Of a DNA stretch of 64,000 nucleotides, positions 26,100 through 34,411 are shown one piece after another. The notes below the pieces were generated by a model. It was not told where the DNA came from and did not search any database. It was given only the letters and a program-made list of their open reading frames with translations. Where the stretch lies: positions 1,798,001 to 1,862,000 of the forward strand of contig NZ_CP159483.1 of assembly GCF_042140245.1 (NCBI RefSeq), in the 5' to 3' direction. The translations under genes and the position numbers were made by a program. Origin of the DNA: MH13 sp042140245. Lineage in GTDB: Bacteria > Pseudomonadota > Alphaproteobacteria > Rhizobiales > MH13. Numbering within the stretch: the first letter of the stretch is position 1; each line of letters begins with the position of its first letter.

Positions 26100-26159
26100 C
26101 TAAACTAAGTCGTTGTAAGTTGACAATAACGCAGTCAATCTGAGCTGCCGCTGCAAAGG

Positions 26160-27038
26160 ATGGTCTCCATGGATATCACGTCTCGTATCGACCATGCTCT
26201 TCGAGCCGCCGTTGATGGCGCCAGCGGTTCAGATGCACCTCCTCAACTGGCTGAAGCCATTCGGTATGCCCTCTTTCCTGGCGGTGCGCGTGTGCGGCCA
26301 CGTCTCTGCTTGGCAGTTGCGGCTGCTTGCGGTGATGATCGCCCTGAACTGACCAATGCGGCGGCCGCCTCAGTGGAGCTTCTGCATTGCGCGTCTCTTG
26401 TTCATGATGACATGCCCTGCTTCGACAATGCAGATGTTCGCCGGGGACGACCATCGGTTCACGCTGCCTACGGTGAGCCTCTGGCTCTGCTTGCAGGCGA
26501 TGGCATGATCGTGCTCGCTTTTGAAGTCTTGGCGCGCGCTTCTGGCCATGCACCTGAACGTCTGGCTCCATTGATCACGACAGTTGCCGGTGCTGTTGGT
26601 ATGCCGAGCGGCATCGTTGCTGGCCAGGGTTGGGAAAGCGAAACATCCGTCCCGGTCGAAGCGTATCACCGAGCCAAAACGGGCGCATTGTTTGTTGGTT
26701 CAGCGATGGCAGGGGCCATTGCCGCTGGAGCTGATCCGGCTCCTTGGCGTGCCTTGGGTGACAGTCTGGGAGCGGCCTATCAAGCGGCAGATGATCTTCG
26801 CGATGCGCTGTGTTCATCACAGGAAATGGGCAAGCCCGCCGGGCAAGACAATGCCCATGATCGACCCAGCTTGGTGAGCGAATGTGGGGTCAAGGAGACT
26901 GTGGGCCGTTTGGAAGGCTATGTGGCGGGTGCGATTGCCTCGATACCCGATTGCAAGGGGCGTGCATCTCTGGAAGCTCTGATTATGAGCGAAGCCAAGC
27001 GGTTGAAGCCAAAAAACCTGTCTTTGGTTGCCGCGTAA
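26160..27038 (+). CDS. crtE: Geranylgeranyl diphosphate synthase
   Basis: Makes the C20 precursor of both carotenoids and the bacteriochlorophyll tail. 292 residues; first Asp-rich motif DDMPCFD (83-89, the type with two extra residues) in LVHDDMPCFDNADVRRGRPS, second Asp-rich motif QAADDLRDA. ATG at 26160 touches AAAGG directly; the second ATG at 26169 is better spaced and may be used. crtF follows after 28 bp. Confidence 0.93.
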   Translation: MVSMDITSRIDHALRAAVDGASGSDAPPQLAEAIRYALFPGGARVRPRLCLAVAAACGDDRPELTNAAAASVELLHCASLVHDDMPCFDNADVRRGRPSVHAAYGEPLALLAGDGMIVLAFEVLARASGHAPERLAPLITTVAGAVGMPSGIVAGQGWESETSVPVEAYHRAKTGALFVGSAMAGAIAAGADPAPWRALGDSLGAAYQAADDLRDALCSSQEMGKPAGQDNAHDRPSLVSECGVKETVGRLEGYVAGAIASIPDCKGRASLEALIMSEAKRLKPKNLSLVAA

Positions 27039-27066
27039 GTCTACCTTCCAGTAAAGGCCTATCCAT

Positions 27067-28197
27067 GTGACAGACACGGCTCGCGACACTTTTGGCGACC
27101 GTTTCCGTGATTGGCGTGCGCGGCTTTTGCAGAAGCCCGCCTTCATTCGCTGGGCAACGCGCTTCCCCCTGACACGGCCGCTTTCCCGACAGAAAACGCG
27201 TCAGCTTTTCGATCTGGTGGCTGGGTTCGTTTACACCCAGATTGTCACCACATGTGTGCGTGTGAAGTTGTTGGATCAGATGGCTGATGGACCGGCCACG
27301 CTGGCCGATCTCTCGCGAGCGATAGGCCTTGATGAGGATGCCACGCTGCGCCTGGTACGTGGAGCGCAAGCGCTTGAGCTCATCTCTCCGCGTTCGGGTG
27401 GCCGGTATGGACTGGATGAGCTTGGGGCCGCGCTGCTTGCCAACCCTGGTGTGATCGCGATGATCGAGCATCATCAGCTTCTCTATGAAGATCTGCGCGA
27501 TCCTCTAGCGCTGCTGAAGGATCAGAAAAGCCCAACGGCTTTGTCGCGCTATTGGGCGTATGCCCAAAGTGGCGCGCCGAATGGATTAGAAGCAGATGCG
27601 GTTGGTGATTACAGCGCGCTGATGGCGGCATCGCAGGGTTTTATCAGCGATGAGGTTCTTGATGCCTATCCGCTCGCTCGCCACCAACGGTTGATGGATG
27701 TCGGGGGTGGTGAGGGGCGGTTTGCACAAGCCGCCCTGGAGCGCACGCCAGGGCTGCATGCCACCGTGTTTGATCTTCCCGCCGTTGCTGATCGTGCGCG
27801 TCATCGGCTTGGGTCTGCGGGACTGGCTGGACGTTTTGAGACAGCGGGTGGGGACTTCTTTTCCGATACCCTACCTCAGAGTGCGGACGTCATCTCGTTG
27901 GTGCGCATTCTTCACGATCATGACGATGATAAAGCGTTGCAACTCCTTCATCAGGTGCGGGCTGCGCTTGATGTCGGCCAGACTCTGCTGGTTGCGGAAC
28001 CTATGGCGGGTACCTCGGGAGCGCAAAAAGCTGGGGACGCGTATTTCGGTTTCTATCTGCTCGCCATGCGCAGCGGTCGTCCGCGCACCGAACAAGAGTT
28101 GCGTGATTTCCTGCAGCAAACCGGTTTTGGGCGCATTCATAGTCCGCGAACGTCCAGCCCGTTGCTGACGCGCGTGTTGATTGCCCTCGCAGTGTAA
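27067..28197 (+). CDS. crtF: Hydroxyneurosporene O-methyltransferase
   Basis: SAM-dependent methyltransferase that methylates the 1-hydroxyl of the carotenoid. 376 residues: an N-terminal dimerisation winged helix (FDLVAGFVYTQIVTTCVRVKL; LADLSRAIGLDEDATLRLVRG) and a C-terminal class-I fold with SAM loop LMDVGGGEGRFAQ (about 212-224). GTG start at 27067. Co-directional with crtE and probably read into bchC, as in the Rhodobacter superoperon. Confidence 0.93.
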   Translation: MTDTARDTFGDRFRDWRARLLQKPAFIRWATRFPLTRPLSRQKTRQLFDLVAGFVYTQIVTTCVRVKLLDQMADGPATLADLSRAIGLDEDATLRLVRGAQALELISPRSGGRYGLDELGAALLANPGVIAMIEHHQLLYEDLRDPLALLKDQKSPTALSRYWAYAQSGAPNGLEADAVGDYSALMAASQGFISDEVLDAYPLARHQRLMDVGGGEGRFAQAALERTPGLHATVFDLPAVADRARHRLGSAGLAGRFETAGGDFFSDTLPQSADVISLVRILHDHDDDKALQLLHQVRAALDVGQTLLVAEPMAGTSGAQKAGDAYFGFYLLAMRSGRPRTEQELRDFLQQTGFGRIHSPRTSSPLLTRVLIALAV

Positions 28198-28218
28198 AGC
28201 AAAAACCAGTCAGTGGAG

Positions 28219-28262
28219 TGTCAATTAGACTTGACAGATTTATGTGTCAATTTAGAGTGTCA
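28219..28262. promoter_or_regulatory. Tandem PpsR/CrtJ sites of the bchC promoter
   Basis: Site 1, TGTCAATTAGACTTGACA (28219-28236), is a perfect TGT-N12-ACA palindrome. Site 2, TGTCAATTTAGAGTGTCA (28245-28262), keeps TGT and departs in the right arm. The sites are 8 bp apart, the spacing known for the two CrtJ palindromes at R. capsulatus bchC, which allows cooperative binding. They precede bchC by 39 bp. Confidence 0.85.
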
Positions 28263-28300
28263 TAAAGTAGAAGTGACGCATAAATCGAAAACACAAAGCC

Positions 28301-29254
28301 GTGACCCTCTCCCTCTCTACAAAGGCCGTTGTTCTTCAGGCCCCAGAAACACTGAGTGTTCGTGAGCTCGAACTCACAGCGCCTGGTGCGGGAGACCTTG
28401 TGGTCGATGTGGCGTGGAGCGGAATCAGCGCCGGGACCGAGCGATTGCTCTGGAGTGGGCGCATGCCGGATTTCCCTGGTATGGGTTATCCGCTGGTGCC
28501 GGGATACGAATCGGTGGGCCGGGTTGTGGACGCCGGTTCGGACGTATCCGAGCGTATTGGGCAGACGGTTTTTGTGCCCGGCGCGCGCTGCTTTGGCGAT
28601 GTCCGTGGTCTGTTTGGCGGTTCTGCAGCGCGGGTGGTTATCGCGTCTGACCGCGCCCCTGCTATCCATGATGATCTTGGCCGTAACGGTGTGCTGCTGG
28701 CGCTTGCTGCAACGGCTTACCACGCACTGGCGCAGCATGATGCGATTTTGCCTGACCTCATCATTGGTCATGGTGTGCTCGGTCGTCTGCTCGCGCGGAT
28801 TGCTACCAGCCTTGCCGATGAAGCACCCACCGTTTGGGAAACCAATGCCAAGCGTGCCGAAGGTGCTCAGGGGTACACGGTTGTTCATCCCGATACGGAT
28901 GAGAGGCGCGATTACAAAGCCATCTACGATGTGAGCGGCGACGGCTCGTTGCTCGACAGTTTGATTGGTCGATTGGCGCGCGGTGGGCAGATTGTGCTCG
29001 CGGGCTTTTACGACAAATCGCTGCAGTTTGCTTTCCCGCCAGCCTTTATGCGCGAAGCGCGTCTGCGCGTGGCCGCTGAATGGCAGCCTGGCGATCTGGA
29101 AGCGGTTCTTGGCCTGATTGATGCGGGCAAGCTCTCGCTGGATGGCTTGATCACGCACAACGAACCGGCAGACGCCGCCGACCGTGCCTACCGCACGGCG
29201 TTTGGCGATCCTGACTGCCTGAAAATGGTGCTCGACTGGAGGAATGCCGCATGA
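28301..29254 (+). CDS. bchC: 3-hydroxyethyl bacteriochlorophyllide a dehydrogenase
   Basis: Zinc-less MDR-family oxidoreductase that oxidises the C3 hydroxyethyl group to acetyl. 317 residues with the N-terminal catalytic domain (WSGISAGTERLLWSGRMPDF; GYPLVPGYESVGRV) and a Rossmann region (IIGHGVLGRLLARIA, about 149-163). GTG start at 28301. Its TGA overlaps the bchX ATG (ATGA), so it leads the bchCXYZ-puf superoperon. Confidence 0.94.
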   Translation: MTLSLSTKAVVLQAPETLSVRELELTAPGAGDLVVDVAWSGISAGTERLLWSGRMPDFPGMGYPLVPGYESVGRVVDAGSDVSERIGQTVFVPGARCFGDVRGLFGGSAARVVIASDRAPAIHDDLGRNGVLLALAATAYHALAQHDAILPDLIIGHGVLGRLLARIATSLADEAPTVWETNAKRAEGAQGYTVVHPDTDERRDYKAIYDVSGDGSLLDSLIGRLARGGQIVLAGFYDKSLQFAFPPAFMREARLRVAAEWQPGDLEAVLGLIDAGKLSLDGLITHNEPADAADRAYRTAFGDPDCLKMVLDWRNAA

Positions 29255-30303
29255 CGTCCATGCTTGAAGATGCCAGCCAGATTTCGAGTGCTGAGGCTGC
29301 TGAAGCCCCAACACAGCACACGCTGATCGACACGCAAGCTTCGGTGCGCGCTGAGGCGGCACAGGAGCCGGACGATGTGCACACCGGGCCGGTGACGAAG
29401 GAAACGCAGATCATTGCGATCTACGGCAAAGGCGGAATCGGCAAGTCGTTCACGCTGGCCAACCTTTCCTACATGATGGCGCAGCAGGGCAAAAAAACGC
29501 TGCTGATTGGCTGTGATCCAAAATCCGACACCACCTCCCTTCTGTTCGGTGGCCATTCCACCCCAACTATCATCGAGACCTCCTCAAAGAAGAAGGCGGC
29601 CGGTGAAGAGGTTGAGGTGGGCGATGTCTGCTTTAAACGCGACGGCGTTTACGCCATGGAGCTTGGCGGCCCTGAGGTCGGCCGTGGATGCGGCGGACGC
29701 GGTATCATCCATGGTTTTGAAACCCTTGAGAAATTGGGTTTCCACGACTGGGACTTTGACTACGTTCTGCTCGACTTTTTGGGCGACGTTGTGTGCGGTG
29801 GATTCGGCCTGCCGATTGCCCGCGACATGTGTCAGAAGGTGATCGTTGTCGGCTCGAACGACCTTCAATCGCTCTATGTGGCCAACAATGTGTGCTCGGC
29901 GGTGGAGTACTTCCGCAAGCTTGGCGGTAATGTCGGTGTCGCTGGTATGGTCATCAATAAGGATGACGGGACCGGCGAGGCTGCTGCCTTTGCAGAGTCG
30001 GTGCAAATTCCGGTTTTGGCGTCGATCCCAGCGGATGAGGACATTCGCCGCAAGAGCGCCAATTACGACATTATCGGCAAGCCAGGCGGTGAATGGGGGC
30101 CTCTGTTCGAAGAGCTGGGCTTGAATGTCGCCGAGGCGCCACCGCAGCACCCAACACCGCTTAGCCATGAGCAATTGCTTGATCTCTTCAAAGGCAAAGA
30201 GAGCGAGAACGGCTACGAGCTGGAACCGGCGACCTACGCCGATATGTGCGGCGTGAACTACGTCGAAAAGCCCTCTCTTGAAGTTGTCTACGACGAGGTC
30301 TGA
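29251..30303 (+). CDS. bchX: Chlorophyllide reductase iron protein
   Basis: NifH-like electron donor to BchYZ in reduction of chlorophyllide ring B. 350 residues; P-loop IYGKGGIGKS (about 57-66) and the [4Fe-4S] cysteines in GRGCGGRG and DVVCGGFGLP. It has a roughly 50-residue acidic and Ala-rich N-terminal extension before the P-loop. bchY begins two bases after its stop. Confidence 0.95.
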   Translation: MTSMLEDASQISSAEAAEAPTQHTLIDTQASVRAEAAQEPDDVHTGPVTKETQIIAIYGKGGIGKSFTLANLSYMMAQQGKKTLLIGCDPKSDTTSLLFGGHSTPTIIETSSKKKAAGEEVEVGDVCFKRDGVYAMELGGPEVGRGCGGRGIIHGFETLEKLGFHDWDFDYVLLDFLGDVVCGGFGLPIARDMCQKVIVVGSNDLQSLYVANNVCSAVEYFRKLGGNVGVAGMVINKDDGTGEAAAFAESVQIPVLASIPADEDIRRKSANYDIIGKPGGEWGPLFEELGLNVAEAPPQHPTPLSHEQLLDLFKGKESENGYELEPATYADMCGVNYVEKPSLEVVYDEV

Positions 30304-30305
30304 GG

Positions 30306-31961
30306 GTGAGCGCAATCGATCATCTTGACCGGTCCAACACTTCCGACACTGGCGGTTTTTCTGCCGGTGATCGCGAGGTGCATGAGGTCGTCTATGATGA
30401 TGCCGGTCAGGTCTTGATCGACAATGTGCCGCTTGAACAGCCGGCGGCTGAACCGGTCACCCCATCTGAACAGCCAGCACCTCAAGCCGATGGCTGCCAT
30501 GCTGGCAAAGAAACCATGCTGGAGGCCGCCAAGCAGGCTGGCCAAAGCGAGATGCTGGATCAGTTCGCGCAGGACTATCCAATGGGTCCACATGATCAAC
30601 CCCAGAGCATGTGTCCTGCCTTTGGAAGCTTGCGTGTTGGCTTGCGGATGAAGCGCACTGCAAGTGTGCTTTCCGGTTCGGCCTGCTGCGTTTATGGCCT
30701 CACCTTCACCACACACTTTTACGGCGCGCGACGCACGGTCGGTTACGTGCCGTTCAACTCCGAGACTTTGGTCACCGGCAAGCTGTTTGAGGACATCCGT
30801 GAGGCTGTATTTGAGATGGCGAAGCCCGAAGACTATGACGCGATTGTCGTCACCAATCTCTGCGTGCCATCGGCCTCTGGTGTGCCGCTGCGGCTTTTGC
30901 CCAAAGAGATCAACGGTGTGCGCATCATCGGCATTGATGTTCCAGGTTTCGGCATCCCAACCCACGCGGAAGCCAAGGATGTGCTCGCGGGCGCAATGCT
31001 GAAATATGCGCGCGAGGAAGCCACGAGCGGGCCGGTGCAGGCGCCCGATGCGCCGCGCTCCGACAAGCCGACTGTGACCCTGGTGGGCGAGATGTTTCCC
31101 GCTGACCCTGTGGTCATTTCGCAACTTCTTGCGCCGATGGGCCTGGCTGCAGGTCCTGTTGTTCCCACACGCGAATGGCGCGAGCTTTATTCAGCGCTTG
31201 ATTGTGCGGCCGTTGCGGGCATTCACCCGTTCTACACCGCCTCCTTCCGGGAGTTTGAAGCAGCTGGTCGCCCTGTGATCGGTTCCGCGCCCGTGGGCCG
31301 TGACGGTACTGCCGATTGGTTGCAGGCCATTGGCCGCGCCTGTGGCGTGTCAGCCGACGTGATTGGCGCAGCTCAGAATGCGATCATGCCTGCTATTGAA
31401 GGCGCACTCGGTGCAATGCCGATCAATGGGCGCATCACCCTTTCAGGCTATGAAGGCTCGGAACTTCTGGTCGGTCGTCTGCTTGTCGAAAGCGGTGCTG
31501 ACTTGCGTTATGTCGGCACAGCTTTGCCGCGCACGCGTTTCTCAGATCCAGATCGCGAGTGGTTGGAAGCGCAGGGTGTGCAGGTTCAGTTCCGCGCTTC
31601 GTTGGAGCAGGATCTGGCAGCGATGGCCGAGTATGAGCCGGATTTGGCCATCGGAACGACGCCGGTGGTGCAGAAAGCCAAAGAGCTTTCCATCCCAGCG
31701 CTCTACTTCACCAACCTTATTTCGGCCCGTCCGCTTATGGGACCGGCTGGTGCAGGTTCGCTGGCGACGGTGATCAATGCAGCGCTCGCCAACAAAGAGC
31801 GCTTCGATACCATGACGGCCTTCTTTGAAGGTGTTGGCACCGGTGACACAGCGGGGGTCTGGGAAGGCATGCCGAACGTGCGCCCGGACTTTAAGAAAAA
31901 GTACGCCGCGCGCATTGCCTCTAAAACCAAAAAAGTCGTGGAGGGCTCAGTCGGATGCTAG
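30306..31961 (+). CDS. bchY: Chlorophyllide reductase subunit Y
   Basis: NifD/K-like subunit binding the catalytic cluster with BchZ. 551 residues, longer than the usual 480-520 owing to a Pro/Glu/Gln-rich N-terminal segment (about 40-65) before the conserved core (MCPAFGSLRVGLRMKRTASV; SGSACCVYGLTFTTHFYGAR). GTG start at 30306. Its TAG overlaps the bchZ ATG by seven bases. Confidence 0.94.
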   Translation: MSAIDHLDRSNTSDTGGFSAGDREVHEVVYDDAGQVLIDNVPLEQPAAEPVTPSEQPAPQADGCHAGKETMLEAAKQAGQSEMLDQFAQDYPMGPHDQPQSMCPAFGSLRVGLRMKRTASVLSGSACCVYGLTFTTHFYGARRTVGYVPFNSETLVTGKLFEDIREAVFEMAKPEDYDAIVVTNLCVPSASGVPLRLLPKEINGVRIIGIDVPGFGIPTHAEAKDVLAGAMLKYAREEATSGPVQAPDAPRSDKPTVTLVGEMFPADPVVISQLLAPMGLAAGPVVPTREWRELYSALDCAAVAGIHPFYTASFREFEAAGRPVIGSAPVGRDGTADWLQAIGRACGVSADVIGAAQNAIMPAIEGALGAMPINGRITLSGYEGSELLVGRLLVESGADLRYVGTALPRTRFSDPDREWLEAQGVQVQFRASLEQDLAAMAEYEPDLAIGTTPVVQKAKELSIPALYFTNLISARPLMGPAGAGSLATVINAALANKERFDTMTAFFEGVGTGDTAGVWEGMPNVRPDFKKKYAARIASKTKKVVEGSVGC

Positions 31962-33433
31962 TTCTCGATCACGACCGTGCCGGTGGCTATTGGGGGTCGG
32001 TCTACGCCTTCACGGCGATCAAGGGCCTTCAAGTGATCATTGATGGTCCGGTGGGTTGCGAAAATCTGCCGGTGACCTCGGTGCTGCATTACACCGATGC
32101 ACTGCCGCCGCATGAATTGCCGATTGTTGTTACGGGCCTTGCTGAAGAAGAGCTCGGCCAAAAAGGCACCGAAGAGGCGATGAGCCGGGCGCATAAGGTG
32201 CTGGACCCGGATTTGCCTGCTGTTGTTGTCACCGGCTCAATTGCTGAGATGATCGGCGGCGGCGTGACACCCGAAGGCACCAACATTGCCCGCTTTCTGC
32301 CGCGCACGATCGATGAAGATCAGTGGGAAAGCGCTGACCGGGCCATCAAATGGCTTTGGACCGAGTACGGTCCGAAAAAGGTGAAGGCTCTCAAGCCGCG
32401 CAAAGAAGGTGCCAAGCCGAAGGTCAACATAATTGGGCCGATCTACGGCACCTTCAACACGCCGTCTGATCTTGCTGAAATTCGCCGTCTCATTGAAGGC
32501 ATCGGTGCAGAGGTGAACCTCACCTTCCCGCTCGGTAGCCATCTGGCCGATGTGCCCAAACTGGCCGACGCGGAAGTGAATGTTTGCATGTATCGCGAGT
32601 TCGGTCGCTTGCTCTGTGAGAGTTTGGATCGGCCTTATCTGCAAGCGCCGATTGGTCTGCATTCCACCACCAAGTTCCTGCGCAAGCTGGGTGAGCTTTT
32701 GGATCTTGATCCAGAGCCCTTCATCGAGAAGGAAAAGCACACCACCATTAAGCCGCTCTGGGATCTGTGGCGGTCGGTGACCCAAGACTTTTTTGGCACT
32801 GCGAGCTTCGGCGTTGTGGCCAACGAGACTTATGCGCGTGGCTTGCGGCATTTCCTGGAAGAGGAAATGGGTCTGCCCTGTACCTTCTCAGTGGCGCGGC
32901 ACACCGGCAAGAAAACCGACAATGCAGCGGTGCGAGAACTGGTGCACACCAAAACGCCGCTCATTCTTTTCGGGTCTTACAATGAGCGCATGTATCTGGC
33001 TGAGAAACCAGCTGGCGGCCACGGACCAACGGCTCAGTACATCCCAGCCTCGTTCCCTGGTGCGGTGATCCGGCGACACACCGGCACGCCGTTCATGGGG
33101 TACGCGGGTGCAACCTACCTCATCCAGGAAATATGCAACGGGCTGTTTGACGCCCTGTTCAACATCTTGCCACTGGCCACCGACATGGACCAGGCCCCGG
33201 CCACGCCTGCACGCGTGATGGAAGAGCTCACCTGGGACGATGATGCCAAGGCTTTGCTCGATCAGATCGTCGAAGCCGAGCCTGTGCTCGTGCGCATTTC
33301 AGCGGCCAAACGTCTGCGAGATGCGGCCGAAGCATCGGCGCGCGCAGAAGGTTTGCGGCACGTCAGCCTAATGACAGTTCAATCCGTAAGCGGCTCCGCC
33401 AGCGACCTCCAAGCCAAGCCGGAGTTTGCCTGA
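31955..33433 (+). CDS. bchZ: Chlorophyllide reductase subunit Z
   Basis: Second catalytic subunit of chlorophyllide reductase, 492 residues. Starts MLVLDHDRAGGYWGS and carries DGPVGCENLPVTSVLHYTDA with the cluster Cys near residue 35, and IYGTFNTPSDLAEIRRLIEG. ATG at 31955. Followed after 58 bp by pufQ, continuing the superoperon. Confidence 0.95.
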   Translation: MLVLDHDRAGGYWGSVYAFTAIKGLQVIIDGPVGCENLPVTSVLHYTDALPPHELPIVVTGLAEEELGQKGTEEAMSRAHKVLDPDLPAVVVTGSIAEMIGGGVTPEGTNIARFLPRTIDEDQWESADRAIKWLWTEYGPKKVKALKPRKEGAKPKVNIIGPIYGTFNTPSDLAEIRRLIEGIGAEVNLTFPLGSHLADVPKLADAEVNVCMYREFGRLLCESLDRPYLQAPIGLHSTTKFLRKLGELLDLDPEPFIEKEKHTTIKPLWDLWRSVTQDFFGTASFGVVANETYARGLRHFLEEEMGLPCTFSVARHTGKKTDNAAVRELVHTKTPLILFGSYNERMYLAEKPAGGHGPTAQYIPASFPGAVIRRHTGTPFMGYAGATYLIQEICNGLFDALFNILPLATDMDQAPATPARVMEELTWDDDAKALLDQIVEAEPVLVRISAAKRLRDAAEASARAEGLRHVSLMTVQSVSGSASDLQAKPEFA

Positions 33434-33491
33434 TGCAGAGAGCCTTTCTTTTCAAATTTGTCCTTTTGACCAGCACCGGGGAGCCTTGCTC

Positions 33492-33713
33492 ATGACCGAT
33501 ACAACCATCCAGTCGCCGCGTGCGCGCGGTGATGACCGGCGCGCGTTTTGGATGCTGTTTGCGCTGATTTTCATGGTGGCCTTGCCGTTTGTGATGCTCG
33601 CCAGACTGCTGCCGTGGCGAGTGTTTGGCGCACAGAGCGGCGCGCGCCCGTCTGTCATTGCTGAGGCTCGTTCGGCCGCCAGTGCAGCGGTTGGCTACGC
33701 TTTTATGGGCTAA
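33492..33713 (+). CDS. pufQ: PufQ, bacteriochlorophyll/light-harvesting assembly factor
   Basis: 73-residue protein with one transmembrane helix (FWMLFALIFMVALPFVMLAR, about 20-39), the size and layout of R. capsulatus PufQ (74 residues), which promotes bacteriochlorophyll supply and complex formation. ATG at 33492 has GGGGAG upstream. Located between bchZ and pufB, as in other puf operons. The tail SARPSVIAEARSAASAAVGY is the recognisable conserved segment. Confidence 0.88.
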   Translation: MTDTTIQSPRARGDDRRAFWMLFALIFMVALPFVMLARLLPWRVFGAQSGARPSVIAEARSAASAAVGYAFMG

Positions 33714-33765
33714 CGCCCGTCGTTGTTGCTGCGGGTTCCTAGGCCCGCGGCGGCGCGCTCATTTT

Positions 33766-33809
33766 GGTCCGGTATGCCGGACCGTCAAAGAGTTGGTCCG
33801 GTTCGCCGG
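33766..33809 (+). other. Two tandem RNA hairpins in the pufQ-pufB leader
   Basis: Hairpin 1: GGTCCGG (33766-33772), loop TATG, CCGGACC (33777-33783), a perfect 7-bp stem. Hairpin 2: CCGG (33798-33801), loop TTCG, CCGG (33806-33809), extendable with wobble pairs; its left flank repeats GGTCCGG. A third weaker pair GCGGG/CCCGC lies at 33731-33748. The pufQ-pufB gap is a known mRNA processing zone in Rhodobacter; these could protect the stable pufBA transcript at its 5' end. Confidence 0.6.
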
Positions 33810-33908
33810 GCTAACGCCAGGGGTGCTTCGGCATGCTCTGGCATCCCCGCCGCGCGGGAGGTGCGCGGTAACGGTCGTTGTTTCGACCACAACATGGAGG
33901 TCATGCCT

Positions 33909-34055
33909 ATGGCCGCTGACAAAGGTACCCTGTCGGGTCTCTCCGCGGAGGAGGCGCAAGAGTTTCACAGACTCTTCAAGAAGAGTGCGATTGCTATGTC
34001 ACTCTTCCCCTTCCTCGCCCACATTTCCATGTGGTTCTACAATCCTTGGCTATAA
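33909..34055 (+). CDS. pufB: LH1 antenna beta polypeptide
   Basis: 48-residue core antenna beta subunit: an amphipathic N-terminus (GLSAEEAQEFHRLFKKS), one transmembrane helix and the bacteriochlorophyll ligand His38 in FLAHISMWFYNPWL. ATG at 33909 is eight bases from GGAGG; ATG at 33903, two bases from it, is too close. Confidence 0.95.
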   Translation: MAADKGTLSGLSAEEAQEFHRLFKKSAIAMSLFPFLAHISMWFYNPWL

Positions 34056-34084
34056 CTGGCCGCACCAAATAAGGACCTGAAAAC

Positions 34085-34282
34085 ATGTGGAGAATCTGGC
34101 TTCTCTTCGATCCGCGTCGCGTTCTCGTGGCGTTGGCCGTGTTCCTGTTCACTCTGGCTGTGCTGATCCATTTCATTTTGCTCAGCACCGACAAGTTCAA
34201 TTGGTTGGAAGAATCAACCATGACAGGCAGCACATCTCATATCGAAATGAGCGTACCTGCACAGCCGACACTGCTCGGCTAA
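34085..34282 (+). CDS. pufA: LH1 antenna alpha polypeptide
   Basis: 65-residue core antenna alpha subunit: MWRIWLLFDPRRVL, a transmembrane helix with the bacteriochlorophyll ligand His29 in LIHFILLST, and a polar C-terminus about seven residues longer than in R. sphaeroides. It begins 29 bases after pufB and forms the LH1 ring around the PufLM-PuhA reaction centre. Confidence 0.95.
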   Translation: MWRIWLLFDPRRVLVALAVFLFTLAVLIHFILLSTDKFNWLEESTMTGSTSHIEMSVPAQPTLLG

Positions 34283-34318
34283 GCGCGTTTGCGCGTTTCA
34301 CATGCCAATGGCGGCGGA

Positions 34319-34334
34319 GGGAACACGGGTTCCC
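34319..34334 (+). other. pufA-pufL intercistronic stem-loop
   Basis: GGGAAC (34319-34324), loop ACGG, GTTCCC (34329-34334), with GC-rich flanks (GGCGGCGGA on the left, CGC then a C-rich run on the right) that lengthen the stem imperfectly. A stem-loop here is the known 3' stabiliser of pufBA mRNA in Rhodobacter, which gives more LH1 than reaction-centre protein. Confidence 0.65.
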
Positions 34335-34411
34335 CGCTCCCCCCGCCTCCCTTCACTCGACGATTTATGGCTTGAGCTGACGATCCGCCACGCTCGGCTA
34401 AGGAGGACATC

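Noticed and set aside
26114..26131. A second TGT-N12-ACG match between crtD and crtE
   Set aside because: The arms are not complementary, so it is probably a chance occurrence.
28247..29362. A 371-codon open frame antisense to bchC and the bchX start
   Set aside because: It mirrors the codon structure of bchC, has no recognisable domains or ribosome site, and bchC is certain.
33723..33908. An upstream extension of pufB giving a 110-residue protein
   Set aside because: The added 62 residues run through the hairpin region and are unlike any LH1 beta; GGAGG is positioned for ATG 33909.
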